A stretch of DNA of 32,869 bases, taken from positions 1-32,869 of the forward strand of contig CAZIPL010000012.1 of assembly GCA_964541255.1 (NCBI GenBank), written 5' to 3'. A model generated the notes under the pieces. The model saw nothing but the letters and a program-made list of their open reading frames with translations. It had not been told where the DNA came from and did no database searches. This DNA is from CAYOSU01 sp964541255 (lineage in GTDB: Bacteria; Bacillota; Clostridia; Christensenellales; CAMQZB01). Each line of letters opens with the position of its first letter. The stretch's first letter is position 1. A program made the translations under genes and the position numbers. This document shows, piece after piece, positions 24,608 to 31,381 of this stretch.

Positions 24608-25243
24608 ATGGCAAGACTCAATGTAAATCCGACGAGAATGGAGCTTAAACGCTTGAAAGCAAGACTTGCGACCGCTTCGAGGGGATATAAGCTTCTGAAA
24701 GATAAATCGGACGAAATGATAAGGCAGTTCTCGATTCTCATTCGCAAGAACAAAACTCTTCGCGAAGAGGTTGAAAAAGGACTTGCCGATACGATGTCCG
24801 CATTTACTCTCGCAAAAGCCTTGACTTCCGAGATTCAGATCGAGGAAGCTCTCGCGATCCCTGCAAAAAGCGCGGAAATAGCATGCGGAACGAAGAATGT
24901 AATGTCCGTCGCCGTTCCGTCTTTCGAGATAATCGAGGGCGAAAAGTCGGGGGATACCTATCCGTATGCCTATTCTTCGGTTACGGGTGAGGCGGATTCT
25001 TCGATAAAAGCGCTGTCGAGCGTTTTGGAAAAGCTGATAGAGCTTGCCGAGGTCGAAAAAGCGTGCAATATGCTCGCCGACGAAATCGAAAAGAACAAAC
25101 GACGCGTCAACGCGCTCGAATATGTTATGATTCCGCAGCTTGAGGAAACCATAAAATATATTCAGATGAAGCTCGAAGAAAACGACAGAGGCTCGAAAAC
25201 GCGCCTTATGAAAGTCAAAGATATGATAGCCGAAAGAACCTGA
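24608..25243 (+). CDS. ntpD: V-type ATPase central stalk subunit D
   Basis: Rotor shaft subunit, an antiparallel coiled coil inserted into the A3B3 head. The N-terminal LNVNPTRMELKRLKARLATA and GYKLLKDKSDEMIRQF are diagnostic of subunit D. The C-terminal helix has KNKRRVNALEYVMIPQLEETI, also diagnostic. The length of 211 is normal. It is the last subunit of the operon, 5 bp after ntpB, and is followed by a strong terminator. Confidence 0.97.
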   Translation: MARLNVNPTRMELKRLKARLATASRGYKLLKDKSDEMIRQFSILIRKNKTLREEVEKGLADTMSAFTLAKALTSEIQIEEALAIPAKSAEIACGTKNVMSVAVPSFEIIEGEKSGDTYPYAYSSVTGEADSSIKALSSVLEKLIELAEVEKACNMLADEIEKNKRRVNALEYVMIPQLEETIKYIQMKLEENDRGSKTRLMKVKDMIAERT

Positions 25244-25270
25244 TTGGTTTTAATCACAATTTCAAACAAT

Positions 25271-25305
25271 AAAGCCGCTTTGAAAAACGTCAGAGCGGTT
25301 TTTTC
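25271..25305 (+). terminator. Rho-independent terminator of the V-ATPase operon
   Basis: CCGCTTTGA (25275-25283) pairs with TCAGAGCGG (25290-25298) with one wobble, and AAA before it pairs with TTT after. Six T residues follow. It lies 28 bp after the ntpD stop. Confidence 0.92.
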
Positions 25306-25343
25306 TATATCTATATAATATATATGGATTGACAAATCATCGC

Positions 25344-25399
25344 GATCCCACCGACACGGCGTAATAGCGCCGTGCTACCTCCCTTTGCGCAAAGGAGGC
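25344..25399. repeat. Repeat family A, copy 1
   Basis: A unit beginning GATCCCACCGACACGGCG and ending in the palindromic CCTCCCTTTGCGCAAAGGAGG-type hairpin, of which only the two arms are given here as CCTCCCTTTG and CAAAGGAGG. A second copy with few mismatches is at 25683-25738. It opens a gene-free stretch of about 1.3 kb (25306-26646) that is mostly repeats. Confidence 0.8.
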
Positions 25400-25426
25400 A
25401 GAAATGAGGACGGTTTTTTATTAAAT

Positions 25427-25600
25427 CCGCGGCGGCAGCAGAGCCACCGCCCTACGGGTGGATATGCAATCATTGCCCAACGCATTTAATCATTATTCTA
25501 TAAATGAGATGTTTTTGAAATTATTGCTTGATATTGCCCCTAATCGGTAGGGCGGGGGTTCTACTCCCGCCGCAATAAAAACGATCAATCCAAATAAGGC
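25427..25600. repeat. Repeat family C, copy 1 (long duplicated segment)
   Basis: About 175 bp that recur at 25895-26072. A core of 58 bp (25479-25536, beginning AACGCATTTAATCATTATTC) is identical in both. The flanks are similar but diverged, including GCCCTACGG before the core and TAGGGCGGGG after it. I see no open reading frame with coding character in it. Confidence 0.8.
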
Positions 25601-25643
25601 TCCCTTAGTAAGGGAGCTGGCTGCGGAGCAGACTGAGGGATTG
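25596..25643. repeat. Repeat family B, copy 1
   Basis: It starts AAGGCTCCCTTAGTAAGGGA and ends ACTGAGGGATTG, with a CTCCCTTA/TAAGGGAG hairpin. Copies are at 25767-25814 (same direction) and 25827-25880 (inverted). This kind of GGCTCCCT...CTGAGGGATT palindrome is widespread between genes in gut Clostridia genomes. Confidence 0.8.
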
Positions 25644-25682
25644 CCCATTGCTACGCGAATGGTGTAAAAACTGTAAAAAATC

Positions 25683-25738
25683 GATCCCACCGACATGGCG
25701 TAATAGCGCCGTGCCACCTCCCTTTGCGCAAGTGAGGC
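25683..25738. repeat. Repeat family A, copy 2
   Basis: Near-identical to 25344-25399: GATCCCACCGACATGGCG, the TAATAGCGCCGTG middle and the CCTCCCTTTGCGCAAGTGAGG-type arm, with a few substitutions. Same orientation as copy 1. Confidence 0.8.
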
Positions 25739-25766
25739 GGTAATAAGGATTGAATCGATAGTAAAA

Positions 25767-25814
25767 AAGGCTCCCTTTGAAGGGAGCTGTCACCGAACGG
25801 TGACTGAGGGATTG
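25767..25814. repeat. Repeat family B, copy 2
   Basis: AAGGCTCCCTTTGAAGGGAG is followed by a second hairpin TCACCGAACGGTGA and then CTGAGGGATTG. Compared with copy 1 the second hairpin has changed sequence but still pairs. Confidence 0.8.
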
Positions 25815-25826
25815 ACAAATCGCCAC

Positions 25827-25880
25827 GATCCCTCAGATTGCTAACGCAATCAGCTCCCCTTACGCAGAGGAGCCTTTGAT
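25827..25880. repeat. Repeat family B, copy 3 (inverted)
   Basis: It starts GATCCCTCAGATTGC and ends AGGAGCCTTTGAT, the reverse complement of the family B pattern. It lies 12 bp after copy 2, so copies 2 and 3 form a large inverted pair that could fold into one hairpin. Confidence 0.75.
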
Positions 25881-25894
25881 AAGGATTGTTATTA

Positions 25895-26072
25895 TTAAAA
25901 ACTGCGGCAGTAAGAAGCGATGCCCTACGGATAGGAATGCAATCATCGCCTAACGCATTTAATCATTATTCTATAAATGAGATGTTTTTGAAATTATTGC
26001 TTGATATTGACATAACCTAGTAGGGCGGGGTACAACTTTCGCCGAAAATAAGACTCATCAATAAAGATCCCT
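25895..26072. repeat. Repeat family C, copy 2
   Basis: Second copy of the segment at 25427-25600, with the identical 58-bp core at 25952-26009. The flanks have drifted more on the right side, where TAGGGCGGGG is kept but the following arm is degraded to ACTTTCGCCG. Confidence 0.8.
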
Positions 26073-26097
26073 TTTAATTATGTAGACGAATAATAAA

Positions 26098-26145
26098 AAG
26101 GTTTTGAAAGGGGTGGGGAAATCTTTTCCTCAAAAAGTTTCCCCA
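26098..26145. repeat. Palindromic repeat family D (single copy)
   Basis: A segment beginning AAGGTTTTGAAAGGGGTGGG and ending AGTTTCCCC. GGGGAAA and TTTCCCC form a hairpin. It is of the general GGGGAAA/TTTCCCC type often seen as an intergenic repeat in gut Clostridia, here in one copy. Confidence 0.5.
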
Positions 26146-26243
26146 AATAATTCTCAATACTCTCTTTTATTGTGAAATAACAACATATCATAAAGGTATA
26201 AAACGATTTTTCACAAAATAGGGGCGTATAAGCATAAAATAAA

Positions 26244-26270
26244 TCGACGGAGCGATCCGTCGAATTTTAA
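26244..26270 (+). terminator. Possible rho-independent terminator
   Basis: TCGACGGA (26244-26251) and TCCGTCGA (26256-26263) form an 8-bp perfect stem with a GCGA tetraloop. AAA upstream can pair with the TTTT downstream. The T-run is interrupted, and no gene in either direction lies close, so its role is unclear. Confidence 0.45.
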
Positions 26271-26530
26271 TGTCGTGATAGGTTCTTCTTTGTTTGATGT
26301 AAAATGTTTTATCGTGATAAGTTTTACTATCTTTAGTGGATAGTTCTATATCTTGCAAAAAATTTTTTATTTGTGATATATGTTTGTCCGCTTATTGCAG
26401 ATTGTTTTTTTTGTTATGTGATATTTTTGTTTCGCTAAATTTTTATTGTGATAAATTTTTGCCTTTTCGGCTGTTTTTATTGTGAAATGTGTTTTAATTC
26501 GTATTGATTGTTGTTTGAATTTGTGTGAAT
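26271..26530 (+). other. Gene-free AT-rich stretch with recurring GTGATA/GTGAAA boxes
   Basis: GTGATA or close variants occur at 26275, 26314, 26373, 26418, 26448, 26482 (GTGAAA) and 26525 (GTGAAT), all in the same direction and set in T-rich sequence. The spacing is irregular, 30-59 bp. No convincing reading frame is present. The boxes resemble extended -10 elements (TGA-TA) but may be chance in AT-rich DNA. Confidence 0.35.
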
Positions 26531-26646
26531 GGGGGAAATATCGATTGCGTCAAGCTGACCGTTTCGCTGTCGATTTTGTCGCAGTCGCTTTTTTATGAGC
26601 TTTTGCATTCGTTCGCGGCTTCGTTCCGTTCGCTTTTGCGAATCGA

Positions 26647-26925
26647 TTATTTTCGCGACCTGTTGCTCCCCCCCCCCGACGGATTTTGGCTTTCGCTTTC
26701 CTCCTTGATTTCGGAATTTGCGAACTCGTTAGTGAGCCCGAGAAGAAAATAGGGGTCGGTATTCGTATTTATGACGATACTTCGCAAAACGTCGTACGAC
26801 GGCTTGCACTTGCCCTTGAGCCATTCGGAGATCTGCGACTGCTTCACGCCGATTGCCCGAGCAAGAGCCGACTGGTTATTGTCGTACTTTTGCAATATTT
26901 CTTTGAAGATGTCGATAAATTCCAC
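26647..26925 (-). CDS. XRE-family (Cro/CI-type) transcriptional repressor with a G10 tract
   Basis: Small DNA-binding regulator. Residues 5-60 are a Cro/CI helix-turn-helix: NNQSALARAIGVKQSQISEWLKG, then KPSYDVLRSIV and DPYFLLGL. Translation starts with GTG at 26925, preceded on the minus strand by GAGGT; no ATG is available. The last codons run through ten consecutive G (26668-26677) and stop soon after, giving the odd tail SGGGSNRSRK. Adding one G would extend the protein by about 60 residues, and losing one by about 30, so the annotated C-terminus may be wrong or switchable. It is divergent from the large lipoprotein, and two identical palindromes lie between them. Autoregulation and control of the lipoprotein are likely but inferred. 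Confidence 0.85.
   Translation of the reverse strand: MEFIDIFKEILQKYDNNQSALARAIGVKQSQISEWLKGKCKPSYDVLRSIVINTNTDPYFLLGLTNEFANSEIKEESESQNPSGGGSNRSRK
26668..26677 (-). repeat. Homopolymer tract of ten G within the repressor gene
   Basis: Ten C on the plus strand, ten G in the coding sense of the XRE gene. Tracts of this length are prone to slipped-strand mispairing and to sequencing error. Confidence 0.95.
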
Positions 26926-27051
26926 TTTATACCTCGCTATATCGCGCTAAAAACAGAGAGCGTTTTTGTGAATAACGGCGAAAATAATCAAATAAAAAAT
27001 CTATGTTTTGCTTGTTTTTCAAGCATAAACGATACTTTATTTTTGTATAAA

Positions 27052-27073
27052 TTTTATAGAAAATTCTATAAAA
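27052..27073. promoter_or_regulatory. Operator 1 for the XRE repressor (inferred)
   Basis: A perfect inverted repeat with 10-nt arms (TTTTATAGAA and TTCTATAAAA) and a 2-nt centre. Its core TATAGAAAATTCTATA differs from operator 2 only at one central base. The centres of the two sites are 29 bp apart, close to three helical turns. Confidence 0.7.
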
Positions 27074-27077
27074 AGTC

Positions 27078-27106
27078 TTGACATATAGAATATTCTATAG
27101 TATTAT
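27078..27106 (+). promoter_or_regulatory. Promoter reading toward the lipoprotein gene
   Basis: A perfect TTGACA (27078-27083), a 17-bp spacer and TATTAT (27101-27106). The predicted start is near 27113, giving a leader of about 300 nt before the lipoprotein ATG. The spacer is occupied by operator 2. Confidence 0.8.
27084..27099. promoter_or_regulatory. Operator 2, inside the promoter spacer (inferred)
   Basis: The perfect 16-bp palindrome TATAGAATATTCTATA fills the spacer between the -35 and -10 boxes. A bound dimer would block RNA polymerase, so repression is the likely mode. Confidence 0.75.
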
Positions 27107-27139
27107 TATTGTAAGTAAATAAGCTTACTTTCAGAAAGT

Positions 27140-27373
27140 ATGTTGACAAATGAAGTAAATATGTTTAAGAAACTATTCGATATAGCGGATGGTTATTCGA
27201 CACACCGCATTGAAGCGTATAGTTGTTTGCGTTTTTGGAAGATACTTGTCGAAAGCAATAGGGGGGGGAGACGGTATAGCCTCTCTTCGAACGGTTTATT
27301 GAAAGGAAACAAGATGCTTATTATCCGCCGAGTAACTAGTTGTGACGTCGCAAAGGACGATACTCGCGAATAA
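27140..27373 (+). CDS. Small ORF of unknown function in the lipoprotein leader
   Basis: A 77-codon frame starts at ATG 27140, with another ATG at 27161 (MFKKLFDIADG). There is no strong ribosome binding site at either. The first half has plausible composition, but codons after a run of eight G at 27261-27268 look poor; with seven G the frame would end after about 15 further residues. I recognise no family. It may be a short leader peptide or not coding at all. The DNA between it and the next gene shows no clear riboswitch. Confidence 0.3.
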   Translation: MLTNEVNMFKKLFDIADGYSTHRIEAYSCLRFWKILVESNRGGRRYSLSSNGLLKGNKMLIIRRVTSCDVAKDDTRE

Positions 27374-27410
27374 AAACAAGATAAGCACCGATTTTTTTGA
27401 GGAGGATAAT

Positions 27411-30400
27411 ATGAAATCCAACAAAGTATTTAAGCTTTTGGTATCGTTGGTACTTGTAATGGCTCTTTCGGTATCCTTGATGGCTTGTAAGCATACGGAC
27501 CCTGAACCGACGCCTACGCCCACCGAGACAACGAAACCCACGGAGACTACAAAGCCTACCGAGACGACGAAACCTACGGAGACGACAAAGCCTTCGGAGA
27601 CAACACAGCCTACCGAAACGGCAAAGCCTACCGAGACGAGTAAGCCTTTCGACGGCGGAAGCTCGAGCGGCAACTTGTCCGACGACTTCTGGGACTGGTA
27701 TGGTCAGGGCAAAAAGGTCGTTGACTATGATGAAATCGAAGACATCAAAGGCGACGGCGAGTATTTAGTTCATGATATCGATTATGTCGGCGATCTGTCA
27801 ATCGAAAACAGTGCGTTCACTGGAAGTATTACATTCGGCAAAATAAATGTCAACGGTAACTTAGTTGTCAATATGCCTAATGCTACAATCACTTTCTCCG
27901 AGCCTGCAGCTGTCGGAAATCTTTCCGTAACGTCGGGCGCTCATACATTCAATCTTGATGCAACGCTCACGATTACGACTGCAAACGGAACTCTCACCAT
28001 CAACGGCGGTAACGTTGTTTTGAACGGAAAAGTTATTTTGAGCGGTGAAGAATCCGAAAATGCACCTATTGTAATCGACGAAGAGGCTTGGACGACGGAT
28101 ACAATTACGACGAATATCGGCGTAACTATTCAAAACGGCGTAAACGGTCTTGTAGTTATCGTTAACACGAATGACGATGTTACGATCGAAACGAATGTTG
28201 ACATCACTATCGATACGACAAACGTTGAAACGAAGCTTGACGAAGAAGAAAATCCCGTCAAAAACGTAGCCGTAACGGTTGCCGAAAACGCTTCTGACGT
28301 AACCGTAGAAGAAATCGCTAAGCCCGACGTAGAGGGTGAAGCGACAAACAGCAAGGTTGTCGTAGTTGAAGGCGAAAACGCACAAGCTCCTACAAACGTT
28401 CCTTATATCGAAGTTGCTACCGCTTCTGATTTGAAAGCTGCGTTCGAAAGAACAGACGACCGCATTATTTTGAAGTTGGTTGCTAACGTAACTTCCGAAG
28501 AAATGTATACGGTTAACGTTGATACAACGCTTATTCTCAACGGATATAAACTTGCAAGAAAAGATGGCGGTTCTATCGTTCAGATTATTAACGATGCAAC
28601 TGTTGAATTCGACGGAACTGCAAGCGGATCCGAAGTATACGGCAGAATCAATGTCGGTATTGCAACTAATAACAACGGTAACGTTTTCCTTAACGGCGGT
28701 ACATATAAGTGTCAAGAGGGCAATACCGTTCTCCATGTAAACGGTACGTGTCTTGATTCTGTTGTAGGCATTTATAATGCTTACATCGAAAGCCCTGACG
28801 ATAACGGTATCCAGCTTAACGGTTCCGGTTATTACGAAATATATAATTCTACTATAAAGGGTGCAACTGCTGAATATATCAAGTCTGGATATTTAACTGT
28901 TGCTGAAAGTAAATTTATCGGAACGAAAGATCCCGTAGATTATTCATATAACGGCAACGGTTCAAACCCGACCGGAGACGCAGTCGTAATTGATTCTTGC
29001 GGCTATCCCGGCGGTGAGGCTGAGGTTTTAATTAGCAATTGCGAGTTTACTTCGACAAAGGACGATATCGGCTATTACGTTTATAATAATTCCAATACTG
29101 CGTTGGTTCAAGTAATAGATTGTGAGCCCTCTGTTTCGGATGGGTATAAGTATGTTTCGTACGTTTACGATGGTTATCCGTATGCTTTTGATGGGGATGT
29201 ACACTATGTAATCGCTCATGAAGATGTTGTAGCTTGCATAAATGATATTGATGTTTGGAATGATAGTTATGAAAGATACACTCTTGCTACGCTTTACACA
29301 TCGCTTAAGGCTGCTGTAGATGCATCACAAGAGGGTGATACAGTCGTTCTTCTTGATAACGTAGCAGACGGCGAAGGAATCATTATCAATAAAGATCTCA
29401 CAATTGACTTTGCCGGTTATGAATATACCGTAGCTAAAGAGTTTGCGGGAAGTACGGGAACTAAGAATCAAGCATTCCAGCTTTTGCAAGGAGATGTTGT
29501 TCTTAGAAACGGAACTATCAAAGCCGACGGAACAAAGGCTTATGATCAATATATGAAGAACGGTGTGCCCAAGTATGGATATAAGGACGCTGAAGGCAAT
29601 GTAGTTGAAACAAAAGACATGTTCATAAAGATTCTCGTTCAGAACTATTCTAACCTCACACTTGAGAATATGGTTCTTGACGGAACGACTATGAACAGCA
29701 ACGGTCCTGAAAAGGAAATCCTTTATACACTTTCTAACAATTGCGGAGAAACTTATATTATCGATTCGAAGATAATTGCTAATAGCAAAGAAGGTTCTCG
29801 TGCGTTCGACGTATACGGAGAATTCCAAGCATATGAAGATCCCTCTGTATATGTTGGTTGTGAAAGTGTTATCGAAGGAACAGTTGAAGTATGGTTTGAC
29901 GGGGATAATACGACCGGTACGACATTGGTTGCTTTGGGACTTTTCGAAGGAGACTTCACTAAAGCTACTTTGAAATATACCAAAACGAATATGAACGAAG
30001 GCTCGCAAGCGATTTTAGTCAAAGCAAATGACGTTAAGATCGCTGCACCTGAGGGATATAAGTGGAGTTATATTGAATCTGAAGGCTGTGACTTACTTGT
30101 TGAATCTGACGTAGTTGCAACTATCGACTTTGTAAAATTCTACACATCGCTTAGTGCTGCTGTGGCTGCTGCTGTTGACGGAGACGAAATCATTCTTCTT
30201 GATGACGCAGAAGGTTGCGGTATTATCGTAAAAGATTCTTGGTACGGAAATAACGGTCTTGTATTCGACTTCAACGGACATTCTTATGCCGTAAATGAAG
30301 AGCCTTTGGCAGGTAGCGAGGGCACGCAGAGCCAATGCTTCCAGCTTTTGAAAGATAATAAAGTTACGATGAAGAACGGTACTATCAACGCTAAGAACGA

Positions 30401-30914
30401 CAAGATCGCAATGTTGATTCAGAACTATAGCTTCCTTACGCTTGACAATATGGTTCTTGACGGAACGACGATGACAAGAAGCAATACTACGACATATGCT
30501 CTTTCCAACAACAACGGTGTTTCGACGATTAAGGATACGACAATCAAAGCTAAGAGCGGCGATTACGCGTTCGATGTATACGGACAGTTCGGAAGCTATG
30601 ACGACGTTCACGTAACAGTTGAGGGCGAAAGCGTTATCGAAGGAAAGATCGACGTTTCTTGGAATACGAGAGCAGCTGACGGAAAAGCTGTAAGCGTTAT
30701 TCTTAACCTCACAAGCGGAGATTTTAGTAAAGCAACATTGAGCTATTCTGACACGAACAGACTTGAAAAATCTTCTGCAAGAGTTACTAAGGGTGTTGAC
30801 GTTGTGATCGCAGCTCCCGACGGATATACTTGGAACGAGATAGAAGACGACGCGGCTAATCTCTTGTTGGGTGCTGTCGCTCAGTCCGAAACAACTGAAG
30901 AGGCAGCTGAGTAA
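27411..30914 (+). CDS. Large surface lipoprotein with right-handed beta-helix repeats
   Basis: 1167 residues. The N-terminus is a lipoprotein signal: positive start, hydrophobic core, and lipobox LMAC with C26 as the lipidated residue. Residues about 31-80 are a Thr/Pro/Glu spacer of repeated TETTKP units (21-bp DNA repeats) that would span the cell wall. Then follows a long Gly/Asn/Thr/Val-rich region with short strands typical of pectate-lyase-like beta helices (GNLVVNMPNATITFSEPAAV, TLTINGGNVVLNG). Three segments start with a related S/T-x-L-x-A-A-x motif: ATASDLKAAF, LYTSLKAAVDA and FYTSLSAAVAA. The last two head tandem homologous repeats of roughly 250-280 residues (about 628-905 and 910-1155). 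No catalytic motif is recognised; an adhesin or glycan-binding role is a guess. GAGGAGG precedes the ATG; the frame extends upstream to 27342, but the signal peptide fixes the start. Confidence 0.85.
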   Translation: MKSNKVFKLLVSLVLVMALSVSLMACKHTDPEPTPTPTETTKPTETTKPTETTKPTETTKPSETTQPTETAKPTETSKPFDGGSSSGNLSDDFWDWYGQGKKVVDYDEIEDIKGDGEYLVHDIDYVGDLSIENSAFTGSITFGKINVNGNLVVNMPNATITFSEPAAVGNLSVTSGAHTFNLDATLTITTANGTLTINGGNVVLNGKVILSGEESENAPIVIDEEAWTTDTITTNIGVTIQNGVNGLVVIVNTNDDVTIETNVDITIDTTNVETKLDEEENPVKNVAVTVAENASDVTVEEIAKPDVEGEATNSKVVVVEGENAQAPTNVPYIEVATASDLKAAFERTDDRIILKLVANVTSEEMYTVNVDTTLILNGYKLARKDGGSIVQIINDATVEFDGTASGSEVYGRINVGIATNNNGNVFLNGGTYKCQEGNTVLHVNGTCLDSVVGIYNAYIESPDDNGIQLNGSGYYEIYNSTIKGATAEYIKSGYLTVAESKFIGTKDPVDYSYNGNGSNPTGDAVVIDSCGYPGGEAEVLISNCEFTSTKDDIGYYVYNNSNTALVQVIDCEPSVSDGYKYVSYVYDGYPYAFDGDVHYVIAHEDVVACINDIDVWNDSYERYTLATLYTSLKAAVDASQEGDTVVLLDNVADGEGIIINKDLTIDFAGYEYTVAKEFAGSTGTKNQAFQLLQGDVVLRNGTIKADGTKAYDQYMKNGVPKYGYKDAEGNVVETKDMFIKILVQNYSNLTLENMVLDGTTMNSNGPEKEILYTLSNNCGETYIIDSKIIANSKEGSRAFDVYGEFQAYEDPSVYVGCESVIEGTVEVWFDGDNTTGTTLVALGLFEGDFTKATLKYTKTNMNEGSQAILVKANDVKIAAPEGYKWSYIESEGCDLLVESDVVATIDFVKFYTSLSAAVAAAVDGDEIILLDDAEGCGIIVKDSWYGNNGLVFDFNGHSYAVNEEPLAGSEGTQSQCFQLLKDNKVTMKNGTINAKNDKIAMLIQNYSFLTLDNMVLDGTTMTRSNTTTYALSNNNGVSTIKDTTIKAKSGDYAFDVYGQFGSYDDVHVTVEGESVIEGKIDVSWNTRAADGKAVSVILNLTSGDFSKATLSYSDTNRLEKSSARVTKGVDVVIAAPDGYTWNEIEDDAANLLLGAVAQSETTEEAAE

Positions 30915-31056
30915 TACACATAAATACACATAAACAGACTCCATTATCGGAAAAACGCGGCGTCTTTAGGAGATTCCGAAAAGGCGCTCGCGTTTGAAAG
31001 ATAGGAGCAAAATCAATCAATATCAATTAGCTTTTTTCCATAATTCGTATTGTGAT

Positions 31057-31112
31057 AACAAAAGAAGGTGCAATGCATTCGTGCAGAGTACCTTCTTTTG
31101 TTTTGTATTTTA
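31057..31112 (+). terminator. Rho-independent terminator downstream of the lipoprotein gene
   Basis: AACAAAAGAAGGT (31057-31069) and ACCTTCTTTTGTT (31090-31102) form a 13-bp perfect stem with a 20-nt loop that holds a further small GCA/TGC pairing. A T-rich tail follows. It is 143 bp after the stop codon. The sequence between holds no gene, and neither does 31113-31320, which is T-rich. Confidence 0.85.
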
Positions 31113-31324
31113 GTATCTTAAAAAGCGTGTTTGGTTGTCGCTTGGTTTTCGTAGTTTTATTATCTTAGCTTCGATTCTCGTTTGATAAGACTTTTTGCGG
31201 TTCTGTCTGCATTGTTTCGGCATTAGGTAATGTTTTTTTTGAAAACCGTATTGTGTTGGTTTTTGCGTTTTTGAAAAGTATTCGTCTCGATTTTCTTTAC
31301 CGATGATATTTTCGCGATATTTTG

Positions 31325-31333
31325 TGCTACAAT
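31325..31333 (+). promoter_or_regulatory. Extended -10 promoter of the arsR-nitroreductase operon
   Basis: TGC followed by TACAAT forms an extended -10. No good -35 is present 17 bp upstream. The start would be near 31340. Confidence 0.5.
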
Positions 31334-31341
31334 AAAATATA

Positions 31342-31364
31342 TCTAAACCGTTTAAGTGTTTAGA
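31342..31364. promoter_or_regulatory. Inverted repeat, candidate ArsR-family operator
   Basis: TCTAAAC (31342-31348) and GTTTAGA (31358-31364) are perfect complements 9 bp apart, right at the predicted transcript start and 18 bp before the GTG of the ArsR-type gene. This is the expected place for an autoregulatory operator. Confidence 0.55.
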
Positions 31365-31381
31365 CGAAAGAGAGGTTTTTT

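Noticed and set aside
25344..26145. CRISPR array
   Set aside because: The repeats belong to several families with uneven spacing and palindromic character. There are no regular short repeats with unique spacers and no cas genes.
26525..26752. 75-codon plus-strand frame over the 3' part of the XRE gene
   Set aside because: It overlaps the helix-turn-helix gene in antisense and has no ribosome binding site. The Pro-Pro-Pro stretch is only the C10 tract.
27140..27411. Possible c-di-GMP (GEMM) riboswitch in the lipoprotein leader, suggested by GTCGCAAAGGAC
   Set aside because: Only one short block resembles the GEMM consensus. The partner CACAGGGCAAACC-type block, the tetraloop and its receptor are not found in order.
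27296..27673. Minus-strand frame with a repeated VVSVGF pattern
   Set aside because: It is the antisense reading of the TETTKP-encoding 21-bp repeats at the start of the lipoprotein gene.
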